A stretch of 64,000 nucleotides of DNA from Flabesymbios commensalis (Eukaryota; Annelida; Polychaeta; Terebellida; Flabelligeridae), in assembly GCA_964017125.1 (NCBI GenBank), contig OZ024912.1, positions 62,319,282 to 62,383,281 of the forward strand, read 5' to 3'. The notes beneath the pieces were generated by a model. That model was not told the origin of the DNA. It searched no databases and saw only the letters and a program-made list of their open reading frames with translations. The stretch's first letter is position 1. Each line of letters opens with the position of its first letter. This document shows positions 12,144 to 23,525 of this stretch, piece by piece. The position numbers and the translations under genes are program-made.

Positions 12144-13991
12144 AGGGCATTATTGTACATGACCTAGAACTACGAGGGGGCTGCCGATTTTTTTTACCAA
12201 GTTTCTCTATAAGGCATAGTAACACAAGAAAAGTCTTAAGCTCAACTCGTTGGGGGGGGGGGGGGGTATTTTTGGGCCACGCCCTTTTTTGTTGTCCGTT
12301 GAGATGTTCAGTGCGATAAAAGTGTCTACTTCTGTAATTACTTGACCGATTTATATGACTTTTGAGTCATTTCGTACAGATAAACCTATATAAGTTATTT
12401 TGGTGACCTTGAAGGGTGAATTAATGGGTCAATGTCAAGGTCAAACGAAAAATGAACACTTCTGTATGGTTTTGTATTTCTTTCTAGAATGCTAAACTTT
12501 ACAGATATGGTAAAATCATAGTGACTCTCTAGATAGGTGTGCGATTAAAAAAAACATATTCTGATATTATCTAATTTGCATAAATACAAAATGGCCGCCA
12601 CTGAAAATGAGCCCAAAGTCATAATACTGCCTCTAATTGGCTTATCAAAGAGACCACCACCTATTTTTAGACATTGTTGTCACAATGTCAAGGTATGTCA
12701 GGTGCACCAACAGTTATTCAAATTTAAGATTTTTGGTTACAATTATTTAGTCGGGGCCTAATAATAATTTAACAACATAAATAACATTTACCACCAGGCA
12801 AGATGTTTTTTGACATCCATGACCAAAACTGAGTGGTGGGCTAGTAGAACTCTAAGAAAAATGCGTTCTTGCAATTGGAAAAAAATGTCTTGATATTATG
12901 TTATTTGCGGAAATTCAAAATGGCCGCTCATGAATATGATGTGGTGGCTCATTTGGTTTGGTAATGTAGTGCTACTTGTTGACACCGGATTCGAAATCTC
13001 GGCTGTCACAGATGCTGATAATTATGGTTCAGCATACAGCCCTTCAATATAGTTATATGATTGAAGAAGTGTGTAATGCTGTCTAGATATGGTACGATGT
13101 AGTCTAAAGTGCCCATTATGTCTTTAAAAAAAGTGTAGGGCATAGTCACGACGTCCTCGTGTCATGATATTGCCACCTAAGATAACATAAAATCACCTTC
13201 ATTCTATACACAAATATTAGATAGTCCACAATATAGTGGGCACGAAAGAGCGAGATAATTTGTCAACCCATTATGCTTACCCTCATTATTAAGAAATTGG
13301 CAATTTAAGTAATTCAATATTATACGAAAAAGTGATAATCAAATTAATAACATCATAACCTCGATTAATGTGACATATCGCAGAACATCTTTCTAGACTT
13401 ATCAAACGCATTGCCACACACAATTATTAAATTTTCTTAGACAGATATAGCGCAAGTGATTCAAAAATAATTATTTAACATAAATATGTATTTATTGGCA
13501 TTCTGTCAAGAAGACTTATCTGAATAGTTCGACAAATTGAAATAAATACAGAGTAATGCTAACTGTACGTACCCAAGCTAGTGGACTGTGTTTATGACCT
13601 TGAAGGTTTATTATATATAGCTGAACATTGTGGCGGAACTTCTTTCACATCACGAACTTTTTTTAAAGCTTTAACTTTATGTTTGAACACTTGAGCCTAT
13701 ATGAAATGAAGTTATATGGACGCGATGCACTGCTTGTGGATATAAATTGAATTCTTTTTTGCAATTATGGTATCGTAGTGAGTCTCTGTAGGCTTTAATG
13801 CTGAATATCTCGGCTTACTTGTTTCAGAACATTTTAAGTATTAAAACAAAAAATCAGATAGTGATTTGGAAATCGCAATACAGTAGATCAATTGAGGAAG
13901 AGGTGATATAGGCATATTTGCCTAATTGTGCTTATTGTCAGTGGCGCTCATTTTGAATTTATGTTAATTAGATCATTAGTAAATTATTTTT

Positions 13992-14027
13992 AGCTCCCGC
14001 CGTCACCGTAGGTGAGCGAAGGGAGCT
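13992..14027 (+). repeat. Short hairpin in repeat element
   Basis: Two nested inverted pairs: AGCTCCC (13992-13998) with GGGAGCT (14021-14027), and TCACC (14003-14007) with GGTGA (14011-14015). It precedes the low-complexity and array part of the element and may mark a sub-element boundary. Confidence 0.6.
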
Positions 14028-14208
14028 ATGGATTCTACCTCCGTTTTTTTTTGGCCTCTTCTTTTGCCTATAACTTTGTGAGAAAATAAGCTAGGATAAC
14101 AATTTTTGGTATGTGGGTTACTTCCAGGTGGCTAATGGACGGGTTAAAATATTTTTAATCTGAATTCAATACGCAAGGTTGCAGAGGAGAAAATGATGAT
14201 GTGACGGC

Positions 14209-14264
14209 GTTGGGCCGTTGGGCCGTTGGGCCGTTGGGCCGTTGGGCCGTTGGGCCGTTGGGCC
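14209..14264 (+). repeat. 8-bp minisatellite GTTGGGCC x7
   Basis: Seven direct copies of GTTGGGCC. On the other strand it reads as an Asn-Gly-Pro-Thr-Ala-Gln-Arg-Pro repeat, which is not a gene. Confidence 0.95.
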
Positions 14265-14589
14265 ATCCGTAAACAATTCGTTTCCGGAGCATATCTCTGA
14301 AAGTACTTGTCCGATTGTCTTCAAATTTTACACACAACACCCCTAGGGGGTCTAGTTGTGCCTTTTGGGGTATTTGAACTTTGACCTACTTCTGGTTCAG
14401 AACTATGACCTATTTAGACGTTTTGACGCGCACTTCGTTTCCGGAGCAGATCTCGAAAAGTACTGGGCCGATGACAGTCATATTGCACATACATGTTCTC
14501 TAAGGTCCCTAGTTGTGCCTTTTCAGGTTTTTCGACCTTGACCTTGAAGTTGACCCAGCACTTTGACCTAATTTATAACATCGGTAAAT

Positions 14590-16410
14590 CCGACTGAAAG
14601 ATTTTGCGGAATATCATGAAAACCGCTCAAGATAGCTACACCATTACTATAAAACAAATTGTGAGGTTTCAGGAGAGGATGCATCTTGAAAAATTTCAAG
14701 TCGATAAAATTAAAAATGGCCGCCTATCGGCCATTATTCACCTCGACAGGCCTGATATTGCGGAATATCATGAAAACCGCTCAAGATAGCTACACCATTA
14801 ATATCAAATAAATTGTAAGGTTTCAGGAGAGGATGCATCATGAAAAAATTGAAGTTGAGAAAATTCAAAATGGCCGCCTATCAGCCATTATTCACCTCAA
14901 CAGGCCTGATATTGTGGAATATCATGAAAACCGCTCAAGATATCTACACCATTACTATAAAACAAATTGTAAGGCTTCAGGAGAGGATGTATTTTGAAAA
15001 AAATCATTTTGTCAAAGTTCAAAATGGCCGCCAATCAGCCATTATTCACTTTCACATGGCCGTTATTTGGTAAACCGTGCTAGATGGCTAGACCATTACT
15101 ATAAAACAAAATGTGTGATTTCAGGAGAGGATGCATCTTGGAAAAATTCGACTCGATAAAATTCAAAATGGCCGCTTATCGGCCATTATTCACTTTCACA
15201 TGGCCGTTATTTGGTCAACCGTGCTAGATGGCTAGACCATTACTGTAAAACGAAATGTGAGATTTCAGATGAGGATGCATCTTGAAAAAAATTGACTTGA
15301 TCAAATTTAAAATGGCCGCCTTTTCGGCCATTATTCATTTTCACATGGCTGATATTTGGTAAACCGTGCTAGATGGCTAGACCATTACCTGATTACTATA
15401 AAACAAAGTGTGAGTTTTCGGAGGAGGATGCACCCTGAAAATTTTAAACTTACGAATTCAAAATGGCCGACAATCAGCATTATTTACCTCGATAGGCCTG
15501 ATATCAGGTAAACCGTGCTAGATAGCTAGACCATTACTATAAAACAAAATGTGACGTTTCGAGAGAGGATGCCTTTTAAAAACTTTTGACTCAATCGAAT
15601 TCAAAATGGCCGCCTATCGGCCACTATTTACTTGCACATTGCTGATATTTGGTAAACCGTGTTAGATAGCTGGACCATTACTATAAAACAAAATGTGAGA
15701 TTACAAGAGAGGATGCATCTTGAAAAAAATTGACTCGATCAAATTCAAAATGGCCGCCTATCGGCCATTAGTCACTTTTACATAGCCGGTTTTTAGTAAC
15801 CGTACTAGATGGCTAGACCATTACTATAAAACAAAATGTGAGATTTCAGGAGAGGATGCATCTTGAAAAATTTTGACTTGATCAAATTTAAAATGGCCTC
15901 CTATCGGCCATTATTCACTTTCACATGGGCGATATTTGGTAAACCGTGCTAGATGGCTAGACCATTACTATAGAATGAAATGTGAGATTTCAGCTGAGGA
16001 TGCATCTTGGAAAATTTTGACTCGATCAAATTCAAAATGGCCGCCTTTAGGCCATTATTCACTTTCACATGGCCGATATTTGGTAAACCGTGCTAGATAG
16101 CTAGACGATTACTATAGAATGAAATGTGAGATTTCAGCTGAGGATGCATCTTGAAAAATTCTGACTCGTTCAAATTCAAAATGGCCCCCTATCGGCCATT
16201 ATTTACTTTCACATGCCCAATATTTTGCAAACTGTGTTAGATGTTAGTCCATTACTATAAAACAAAATTTGAGGTTTCGGGGGAGGATGCACCCTAAGTT
16301 TTTGACTAATTTATATCGAATTCAAAATGACCGTAAATCAGCTATTAGTTACCTCGATTGGCCTGATATAGGGTAAACCGTGCCAGATAGGTAGACCATT
16401 ACTGGGATAC
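14590..16410 (+). repeat. Tandem array, ~12 units of 142-155 bp (ATGGCCGCC family)
   Basis: Each unit has the order AAAATGGCCGCC, TCGGCCATTATTCACTTT, ATATTTGGTAAACCGTG, a CTAGATGGCTAGACCATT block, TATAAAACAAAATGTGAG, then GAGGATGCATCTTGAAAA. Starts of the AAAATGGCC core fall near 14713, 14868, 15022, 15166, 15310, 15462, 15605, 15748, 15890, 16036, 16178 and 16325. The units are diverged from one another, so the array is not freshly amplified. From about 15181 onward it is nearly identical, unit for unit, to the inverted array at 60861-62236. Confidence 0.9.
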
Positions 16411-17318
16411 TGATTAGGATCATTAATTTCAATGGAGGTTTGCAATCTCTGACAGACTGTCTAGTTCTTATCCCACTCTTAGACTGGGCTTCTTAGACCT
16501 AGTTGTCTTGCGTCTTGTTGACCTAGCCTAGGACTACATTAAAAACCCTACACAAAATTGCTTAAATCAAATTCTAATTCGTCGCGGGAGCTCCTGGACT
16601 TATGTAGTCTTGTTTCAAAAGCCACTCATCTAGTTTATAAAATGGACATAGGCCTACGATATTTTTTATTATATATTATTAGTAACGTTTGTCTTGTTCA
16701 AAAAGAAAGCTAAAACCGTTAAAAGCGTACATTTTGTGTTTGATCATGATTTTGTCCTATTAATTGACCTTGGAAGGTCATAGAAATATTTTTATTCAAT
16801 TCACCGAATAAAACTCTATAGAAATAGATCCCAAGTTCATTTAAATCGATCAATTACGTACAACGGTGGACGTTTCTCTGCTATAAATGGTATATTGCTG
16901 ATGTCAAAAAAGGGCGTGGCCTGAAAATCCCCCCCCCCCCCTCCAACGAGTTGAGGTTAAGACTTTTTCTTGGTGATACTAGAGACCTTATACTACAACT
17001 TGGTGAACAAATCTGTCTGCCCTCTCGTAGTTCCAGGCTCGACTATATTTTGTCAAAAATGTCCTGTGCTATTACCAGATCTACAGTATATATCTATAAT
17101 GTCGTATTTCTAATTTTACTATGTAAGATCACACCTACCTTAAATAGAAGCAGGGATACATTAATTTATTTATTTAAAATACTCACAAAAACACGTTTTT
17201 ATGGCGTATATTTTTGACGAGTTTAATATTATCATTACGCTGATTAGGCACATCGGAAATATTTGTATGATTAAGTAGGTAAATAGTTCAGAGTCATTGA
17301 TCACAGTTTTGACAAATT

Positions 17319-17658
17319 TGCTCCCGTTGTAATGAAATGAAATGAATCGGGCTTTAGGCCACCTTTGTGCAGATATAGGATAAACTGGGCCAGGAGAACC
17401 TCCTCAGGATGGTGAGATGATTGTGATGACACTGTCCTCCAGACACAGGATTCGAAATTCGAGCCCTGTCGGTCTGAGGCTGAGCACGCTACCTCTCGGT
17501 CACGGAGGCTCCCCACAATACTGACTTTCACACGTGGATGGGGAAGAAACATTTTTGTTTCTTTCAAACCGCCGAGACCGGGAACCGAACCCCGGACTCT
17601 GGCGTGAAAGGCAGCGGTGCTAACCACTACCCTAGGGCCCCTGCCCTGCTGCCGTTGT
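17319..17658 (-). mobile_element. Dimeric tRNA-derived SINE, copy 2
   Basis: Same family, orientation and two-headed structure as the copy at 11348-11680, with body 17331-17646. The flanking duplications TGCTCCCGTTGT (17319-17330) and TGCTGCCGTTGT (17647-17658) differ at one of 12 positions. The A and B boxes of both tRNA-like units and the ATTTC tail are preserved. Confidence 0.9.
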
Positions 17659-18058
17659 GCGCCTCACTAATACAGATGAACATATATAATACAATAATTA
17701 TATGTATCATGTATGTGACAAAGAGAAAGGGACAGAGAAGTCCACTGTTTTTGGGTGATCATGTGGTCAGCTGCTTCACCACAGCCGAGGCATACATATA
17801 TGCCCATAATAGTAAGAGTATTGTTACACAATATTGTTTTGGTGCTGTTTCAATTGGTGAATAAAAATATGTTTATACCAAGCAAACTGGATATCATTGA
17901 GGATTGAATAAATTATTGAACTGAAATAAATGAAAAAATACTTAAAATTTAAAAGTGTTTGTATATGTAGGCTGCGACTATATTTCCAGAAATATATGTC
18001 TTAGACATGATGGGATATAATGTCTACGATGTCGTCTGTGCATAGCTAGGGGCCTACA
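17659..18058. other. No gene seen
   Basis: AT-rich sequence between the SINE and the LINE 3' end; nothing recognised. Confidence 0.4.
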
Positions 18059-18074
18059 TGATAGATAGATAGAT

Positions 18075-19168
18075 ATTTATTGACGACGGTAAGTCTATGC
18101 AGACTTTTGCGTCATTAAAATGAACATATATACAAGACTATATACAACAGGATTAGTTCGGTGAAATATGCATGTTAAGTTAACTTAAACATGTTAAAAT
18201 CAAACGACATTATATACTAAAACAAGCACAGGTTAAATAAAATATGCACCAGAACTATTTTAAATAACCTACAGTTAAACAGCATTGACATGATATTTTT
18301 AAGTTTCCCGCACCAAAACCAGAGATAAAATAGCTACTGCATACAGCAAAAAAAACCTCTGGAAAGCGTAGAAACCGAGTAATTAAATAATGAGTGAGAG
18401 AATGTATGAAGAAGAAAATAATAATATTAGTTACATTTAACATGTTAAAAAAACAATCTAAAAAATGCATTGACTGACGTCAGCTCGAAACCCCAAGAAC
18501 ACGTACAGGTACTCAAGATTGAATGTGCAATGATCACTGATGACGGAACCAGTTATAGCAAAAAGCTGAACCTGGGTTACTGTCGCAGCCTCCCCGATAA
18601 CAGATTATACTAAACCGGTCTAATCAATTAATCGCACATAATTATTCTAGTAATAAAAGAAAAGGAATATATATATATATATATAACTCTAGAAAATACA
18701 AACTATCATTTGACACAAGTGACTAAGCCTAGAATACAGCTGAGGCTAAACAGCAGTTGATTTGATGAGACTGCATGAGTGGAACTGATTTCGTTGGTGG
18801 ATGATTGGAGGAATTACCAGTCGCTGGTACCACAGTGATGACCCCCCCCCCCCCGACAGCATGGATGATTTCATGAGTGGATGATTAGAGGAATCACCAG
18901 CCGCACCAGTCGCTGATACCACAGTGGTGATCTCCCGACAGCATGGATGATTTCATGAGTGGATGATTAGAGGAATCATCACCAGCCGCACCAGTCGCTG
19001 ATACCACAGTGGTGATCCCCCGACAGCATGGGTGATTTCATGAGTGAATGATTAGAAAAATCACCAGCCGCACCAGTCACCCTACGCCCCAATCGTTTTA
19101 TAAAGCGGAGGTAAGCGACACGCTTAAGGTTTGAAAACAGCTATAGGTGTATTTTGCTAAGCATATTA
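18075..19168 (-). other. LINE 3' region, non-coding
   Basis: Lies between the end of the LINE ORF2 remnant and the 3' tail. It contains the 82-85-bp tandem repeat at 18776-19085 and a TA microsatellite near 18668. No open frame of note. Confidence 0.5.
18776..19085 (+). repeat. 82-85-bp tandem repeat, ~4 copies
   Basis: The marker GACAGCATGG recurs at 18855, 18937 and 19022. Units share ATTTCATGAGTGGATGATTA, ACCAGTCGCTGATACCACAG and a variable C run. Located in the LINE 3' region, so either carried by the element or a later insertion. Confidence 0.9.
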
Positions 19169-22100
19169 CTAATGGTCGATGTGTAGATGACATAATATAT
19201 ATAAATTTGTCATCTTTGAGAGTGAGTCAAATTCACTGTTGAGTAGTTTGCTTTCGGCAAGTAAACTAGTTCGCTGCGTAGCGAAGTGAGAGCAAGTAAT
19301 TAAAAAATGAATTTCGTCATCAACAGAGTTTAATGTACATCTTTGACATGTGCGCTGTTCTAGTGGTATTTTTTGCGGCTTGACATGCCTTCCTCGTTCA
19401 ATTTCTAGCATATGTGAGCTCATTCTCAATCTTGATAGCGCCTTTATCCACCTTGTGTCGGGGATGTAAAACAGATATTCTTCTAGCGAGTGGTCGAATA
19501 TAAACTTTATGTACGTTCGCAATTTTATGGAGTTTCGGGCTTTGTTAGACTAATCAGCTTTATATATATAAATCAAACATAATGTAACTTGTTTAATGAG
19601 ACGATTGACATTTTCGACCCTGTGATTTTTCCAAACATCGCAGTGGTTTGTTTGGAATAATAATGACCTGATGTGAGAGCACCAATTAGTTTCACCAATA
19701 AAATCAAGAGACGCCAGTGAGTTGTACACGATTCTCAAATAACAGCTTTTAGGTAAGGAGATCAAGCGAATCCAGTATTTCAACGCTAGAATTATTTTAA
19801 AAAGAGGGGATACCTTCCTGTGTCCCCATAAATAGTAACTGATGTGGCTTGTTGTTTGACTCCCAGCATATTTTTCAAGAATGATAAATGAACCATCTCA
19901 AAGTCAGATATTTCTTTACCAATAAATTGTACCTCGCTACCATACATCAATATGGGTTCTATTTGCGCTTCAAATACTTTTAGAGATAATTTTGGAGTAA
20001 GGTGTCCTAAGCTGTGACTGTATTTTCTAATTGTGAAAATTGCTTTCCGAGCTTGTTCAGCCAGATACGAATGGTTTTTTACAAATATATTTTTATTATT
20101 ACTACACCAAAGACCTAAGTATGTATATTTGTCTACTATTTCTAGGGCATTTTCGCCCAGTGTGAAGGAAAATGAATGCTTGGCATATATTTGGTTGCAT
20201 ATCACAATTTTTGTTTTAGCGATGCTTATTATTAGTATCCAAATCTCACAGTACTTATAAAATAATTCAATTTGTGCCTGTAGTTTCTCCGCCAATTCTG
20301 AAAAGAGGACTATGTCATCTGTAAATAGGAGATACGCAAGGTATAAGTCTCCTATCTTAAGACTATATTTGGGATATAAATATTTTCTGAGATCCTGGAG
20401 AAATTCGTTGAAAAGTTTGGGGCTTAATACACCTCCCTGCATAACACCATATCGGTTGTTAATAGGCTTGCTAATCTTTCCATTTCATTTAACTCGACTG
20501 CTAGATTTATGAAACATAGATTTGATTGTATTCAGAAATTTTCCGTCGACATTGCGCTGCTGCAGTTTCACGATAAGTGCATCTCTGTTTAAATAATCGA
20601 AAGCTTTGGTCAAATCTATATAACAAACGTAGAGCGGTTTTTCACGTGATTTTTGCGTTTCAACGAGATTGTACAGCACAAATAAGTTATCTGATGTCCT
20701 ACAATCCTTTTTGAAGCCTCTTTGTAGGGGATCATCGTCACAGCACACTAAGTTTTTGTATGACAATCTATTTTCTAGTACAGATTCAAAAACCTTTAGC
20801 AAGAGATGGAATCAGAGAAACTTTTCGGTAGTTTTGTGCATCTGATTTATCGCCTTTTTTATGAACAGGGTAGATCAACCCCTGCTGAATTAAAAATGGT
20901 ATTAAATAAAGTTGTCAGTAAAGGTGTAAAATATTTTATGTCAGAAGAGTACAATCTATCGGAATTACGTCAATTGCCGATGCTTTACCTTTTTTTAGTT
21001 TGATTAGAGCTTTCTCTACTTCGTCCATTGGAATTTTACCATTGAGAATGTCATTGGATATGTCATATTTATATGTATCGATGGGTATTCCTTTTTGAAT
21101 AATTTTGAGTTTCATACCATCGTTTTGGCCCGTAGGTGGCACACTTTGTTTTAAAAAACAATCATAAAATTGGTGTAGTTCAATTGTTGTATCGCGTCGG
21201 TTTTGACGTTGCAGACGTTTCTAGAAACCCCAATAATCTTTGGGATTATTACTACACATCTTTTCGAGATTTAATTTCAATTTTGTATTATAGTTTCGTT
21301 TTTTTCTTTGAATCATGCGTTTGTAGTCGTTGCACAAGTTATGGTAGTCATTGTTGTTGTCTGTGTCTGTTAGATTTGTTCGAATGAGCTCACATATTCT
21401 GTGAAACGCAGTGACGTCACTCGGTGAAAACAAGGTTATATAACACCCCCTCCCCCATACTTCATTCTGTGAAACGCAGTGACGTCACTCGGTGAAAACA
21501 AGGTTATATAAGTCCCCCTCCCCCATACTTCATTGTATTAGCCAGCTCGGTGAAAACAAAGGAGGTCAAGGTCATTGAGTTTCACAGAATATGATCACTT
21601 GATCGGTCGGAGGTGGCATTTAATGTCAAATGATCTTTTATTCTCTTAATGCACTCATCATTTCGTAGAGATAACTTATATTGGTCAATTCGCGATACAT
21701 TCCAACTATATTTATGATAAGCTTTATACTCAACCACATGATCATAAGCTTTAATAGATTTATTTGTATTGCAAAATGGCTGAGCTTTGAGGCTAAACAC
21801 GATCGGGCAATGATCAGATTCGACTAATTTATAGATAAAGTTTTTTTTTATCATACTAAGACAGTTCGGTTCAAATAGCATGTAATCTATTACACTACCC
21901 CCATTTCTATTAAAAAAATGTAGAAGAGCCTCTGTGTTTATCCTGGTAAACTCTACCATTTGCAATAATAAGACCTGTATTTTCACAAAGTTCTAATAAC
22001 AGTTTACCGTAGGTATTCGCCTTGGTATCATGTTATATCGCTGAGAATCAGCTAGGATATCAGAGCATACAAAGTTTGGCTGCCCACCATTACACACAGT

Positions 22101-22649
22101 ATATTCATCTGTTATAAAGTCCGGTAAGTTACTGGTGCGGGCATTGAAGTCCCCACAAAGGAAAATGTCATGATTGTTTACATATTTACTATATTCAAGT
22201 TCAATAATGTTAAAAATATCCTGCTTGATGCCAATATAACTGGAATCTATCGGAGGTACATAAACTACACCAACCATTAGTTTTTTGTTAGTATTTATAT
22301 TAATACAGTCCTTAAATATGATCCACACTAAACACTCATTAACTCTTTTAATTTCAATATGTTTGTTTAGCCAATTAGCAATTAAAATAGCAATACCACC
22401 AGAGGAGAGCTTCGCTTTTTAATGTCTCACTGTCCGCGCAAAATTATAAACTGTATAATTTGCGAATTGAATAGACTTCTGTGAATTTAACATACTTTCA
22501 ACTAAAAAAACAATATCATGCTGACAAATGTACTGTCTGTTTTGTAATTTATCTGTTATTCCACGAATGTTCCAAGACAGTATATTCACATGATGACACT
22601 CAGACGAATTCTTGGGTACGGGGTTATCTGAAAGAGTCAGATTGTTCAT
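19169..22649 (-). pseudogene. LINE ORF2 remnant: endonuclease, RT, C-terminal motif
   Basis: Minus-strand pieces in several frames. The endonuclease begins with NILSWNIRGITDKL (about 22590), continues with VGVVYVPP and IFLCGDFNAR (about 22150) and ends with ESDHCPIVFSL (about 21800), the catalytic Asp-His end of AP-endonuclease-like LINE domains. RT pieces: EVEKALIKLKKGKASAID (about 21010), VCYIDLTKAFDYLNRDAL (about 20610), GGVLSPKLFN (about 20430) and FTDDIVLFS (20299-20325), where the usual Tyr/Phe-Ala-Asp-Asp has Thr. The C-terminus has LRMSSHMLEIERGRH, then CQRC and DEIHFLITC, a Cys/His knuckle. The product would nick target DNA and reverse-transcribe the LINE RNA. Frame breaks separate most blocks. 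Confidence 0.9.
21393..21593. mobile_element. 201-bp inverted-repeat insert in the LINE, with CRE and TATA motifs
   Basis: The ends CATATTCTGTGAAAC (21393-21407) and its reverse complement (21579-21593) bound an insert that splits the LINE ORF2 between endonuclease and RT. Inside, a 68-bp unit is tandemly duplicated (21396-21463 and 21464-21531); each copy has the palindromic CRE TGACGTCA (21412-21419; 21480-21487) followed about 16 bp later by TTATATAA (21436-21443; 21504-21511). No coding capacity, so a MITE. A GTGA flank on both sides may be a short target duplication. Confidence 0.75.
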
Positions 22650-23505
22650 TAACTCCGTTGAGTGTCGTTGGATTTGTGAAAATTTAGCGCCATTTCAATA
22701 TTTCGTGCCATCAAGTCTCTCCCTTGGTTATTTAAATGTAGTTTGTCCACACTGTAATGGATTTTGCGGCAATGAGTGAAGATGTTGTTGTTTATATAAT
22801 TGATTCTATCTGTCTTTTTTGATTTATGTTCAAGATATGCATTAAAATTTAAAATGTTTTCATTTATGTCTGGTTTGTCCCAGCGCAGAGGTAAACCGGC
22901 AACATATATCTGGGCTTCACGGTTCAATGATAACGCCTGGTCTAGTAGATTGTCATATGAAATAATAGTCTGCCCAAGTGTACTGTTAGCCAAATCATTA
23001 GTTCCGCAAAGAAGAACTATTTTATCACTGTCCTTGTATCCGTCATTAATTCCCAGGTCGTTACTAATTCTGTTGATTGTTGCCCCACGTTTGACATAAG
23101 AGCAGGTTTCCTTGTCTCGTTTTTAAATCTACGTCCTATGCCTGCTCCGAGAGAGCTGCTGATTAAAGTAGTTTTACCTGGTGTTAAATCACCGTCAATC
23201 TTCGTTTCGGTTGATTTTGTATGATCCAACGCGGGCCTAGGAGTTGCTAATTTCCTCAAATATGTGACTTCAGTTTTGGTGATCACCACGTTATCATCAG
23301 TGTGTACATGACTAGATGCTGTAGTACGCCTAATGGATTGCGGTTGCTTTGTTGATTTCTTTCTGGGTTTCTTGCCTTTCGTTGTGGTGGAATGTTTTTT
23401 GTATGACACTGTTGTGAAAGTCGCGGAATTATCAGTATCCCCAGTATTTTCATTTACTGTTGTTTCACCATCAGATTTATTCCGTTGATTTAATTTGTCT
23501 GTCAA
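22649..23505 (-). pseudogene. LINE ORF1 remnant with SGNH hydrolase (esterase) domain
   Basis: The N-terminal part (23505 to about 23200) is hydrophilic and basic (KGKKPRKKSTKQ), fitting an RNA-binding ORF1. The second part is an SGNH/GDSL-type hydrolase: SSSLGAGIGRRF at the place of block I, a VKRGATINRI-like stretch in another frame, GTND at 22994-23005 (block III), GLPLRWDKPDINENILNFN, and DKLHLNNQG at 22721-22747 (block V with the Asp-His pair). This domain order matches the esterase of CR1-like ORF1 proteins. Block I lacks a clean GDS here and at least one frame change splits the domain, so the copy is inactive. Confidence 0.82.
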
Positions 23506-23525
23506 CCAAGATATTTCGTGTCTTA

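Larger units (their letters stand above)
11993..17087. mobile_element. ~5.1-kb non-coding element with inverted ends and internal tandem array
   Basis: The ends are inverted copies of ACTGTAGATCTGGTAAT (11993-12009 and, reversed, 17071-17087), both in AT-repeat sequence, suggesting an AT or TA target. Inward, an imperfect ~300-bp inverted match continues: a block around GAACTACGAG, a run of G after CAACTCGTTG (12243-12268; reversed near 16928-16948), then CCACGCCCTTTTTTG. Inside are scattered ATGGCCGCC repeats, CCTTGAAGGTCA-type words, a small hairpin, an 8-bp minisatellite and the 12-copy array. No transposase was seen, so it is non-autonomous. It could be one element or nested relatives; the ~150-bp core repeats recall the pearl/Helentron-type elements of bivalves and other marine animals. 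Confidence 0.6.
18059..23525 (-). mobile_element. Nearly full-length LINE with esterase-type ORF1
   Basis: Minus-strand APE-type non-LTR retrotransposon of about 5.5 kb. The 3' end is a (TATC)n tail at 18059-18074 next to a conserved 3'-UTR-like block. Reading 5' to 3': basic ORF1 with an SGNH hydrolase domain (23505-22649), endonuclease (about 22600-21700), reverse transcriptase (about 21100-19800) and a C-terminal Cys/His motif (about 19350). No RNase H was seen. Several frame changes and stops, plus a 201-bp insertion, make it inactive. An esterase in ORF1 is known from CR1-like LINEs, but the RT wording (GGVLSPKLFN, FTDD) differs from typical CR1, so the clade is left open. Confidence 0.88.
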
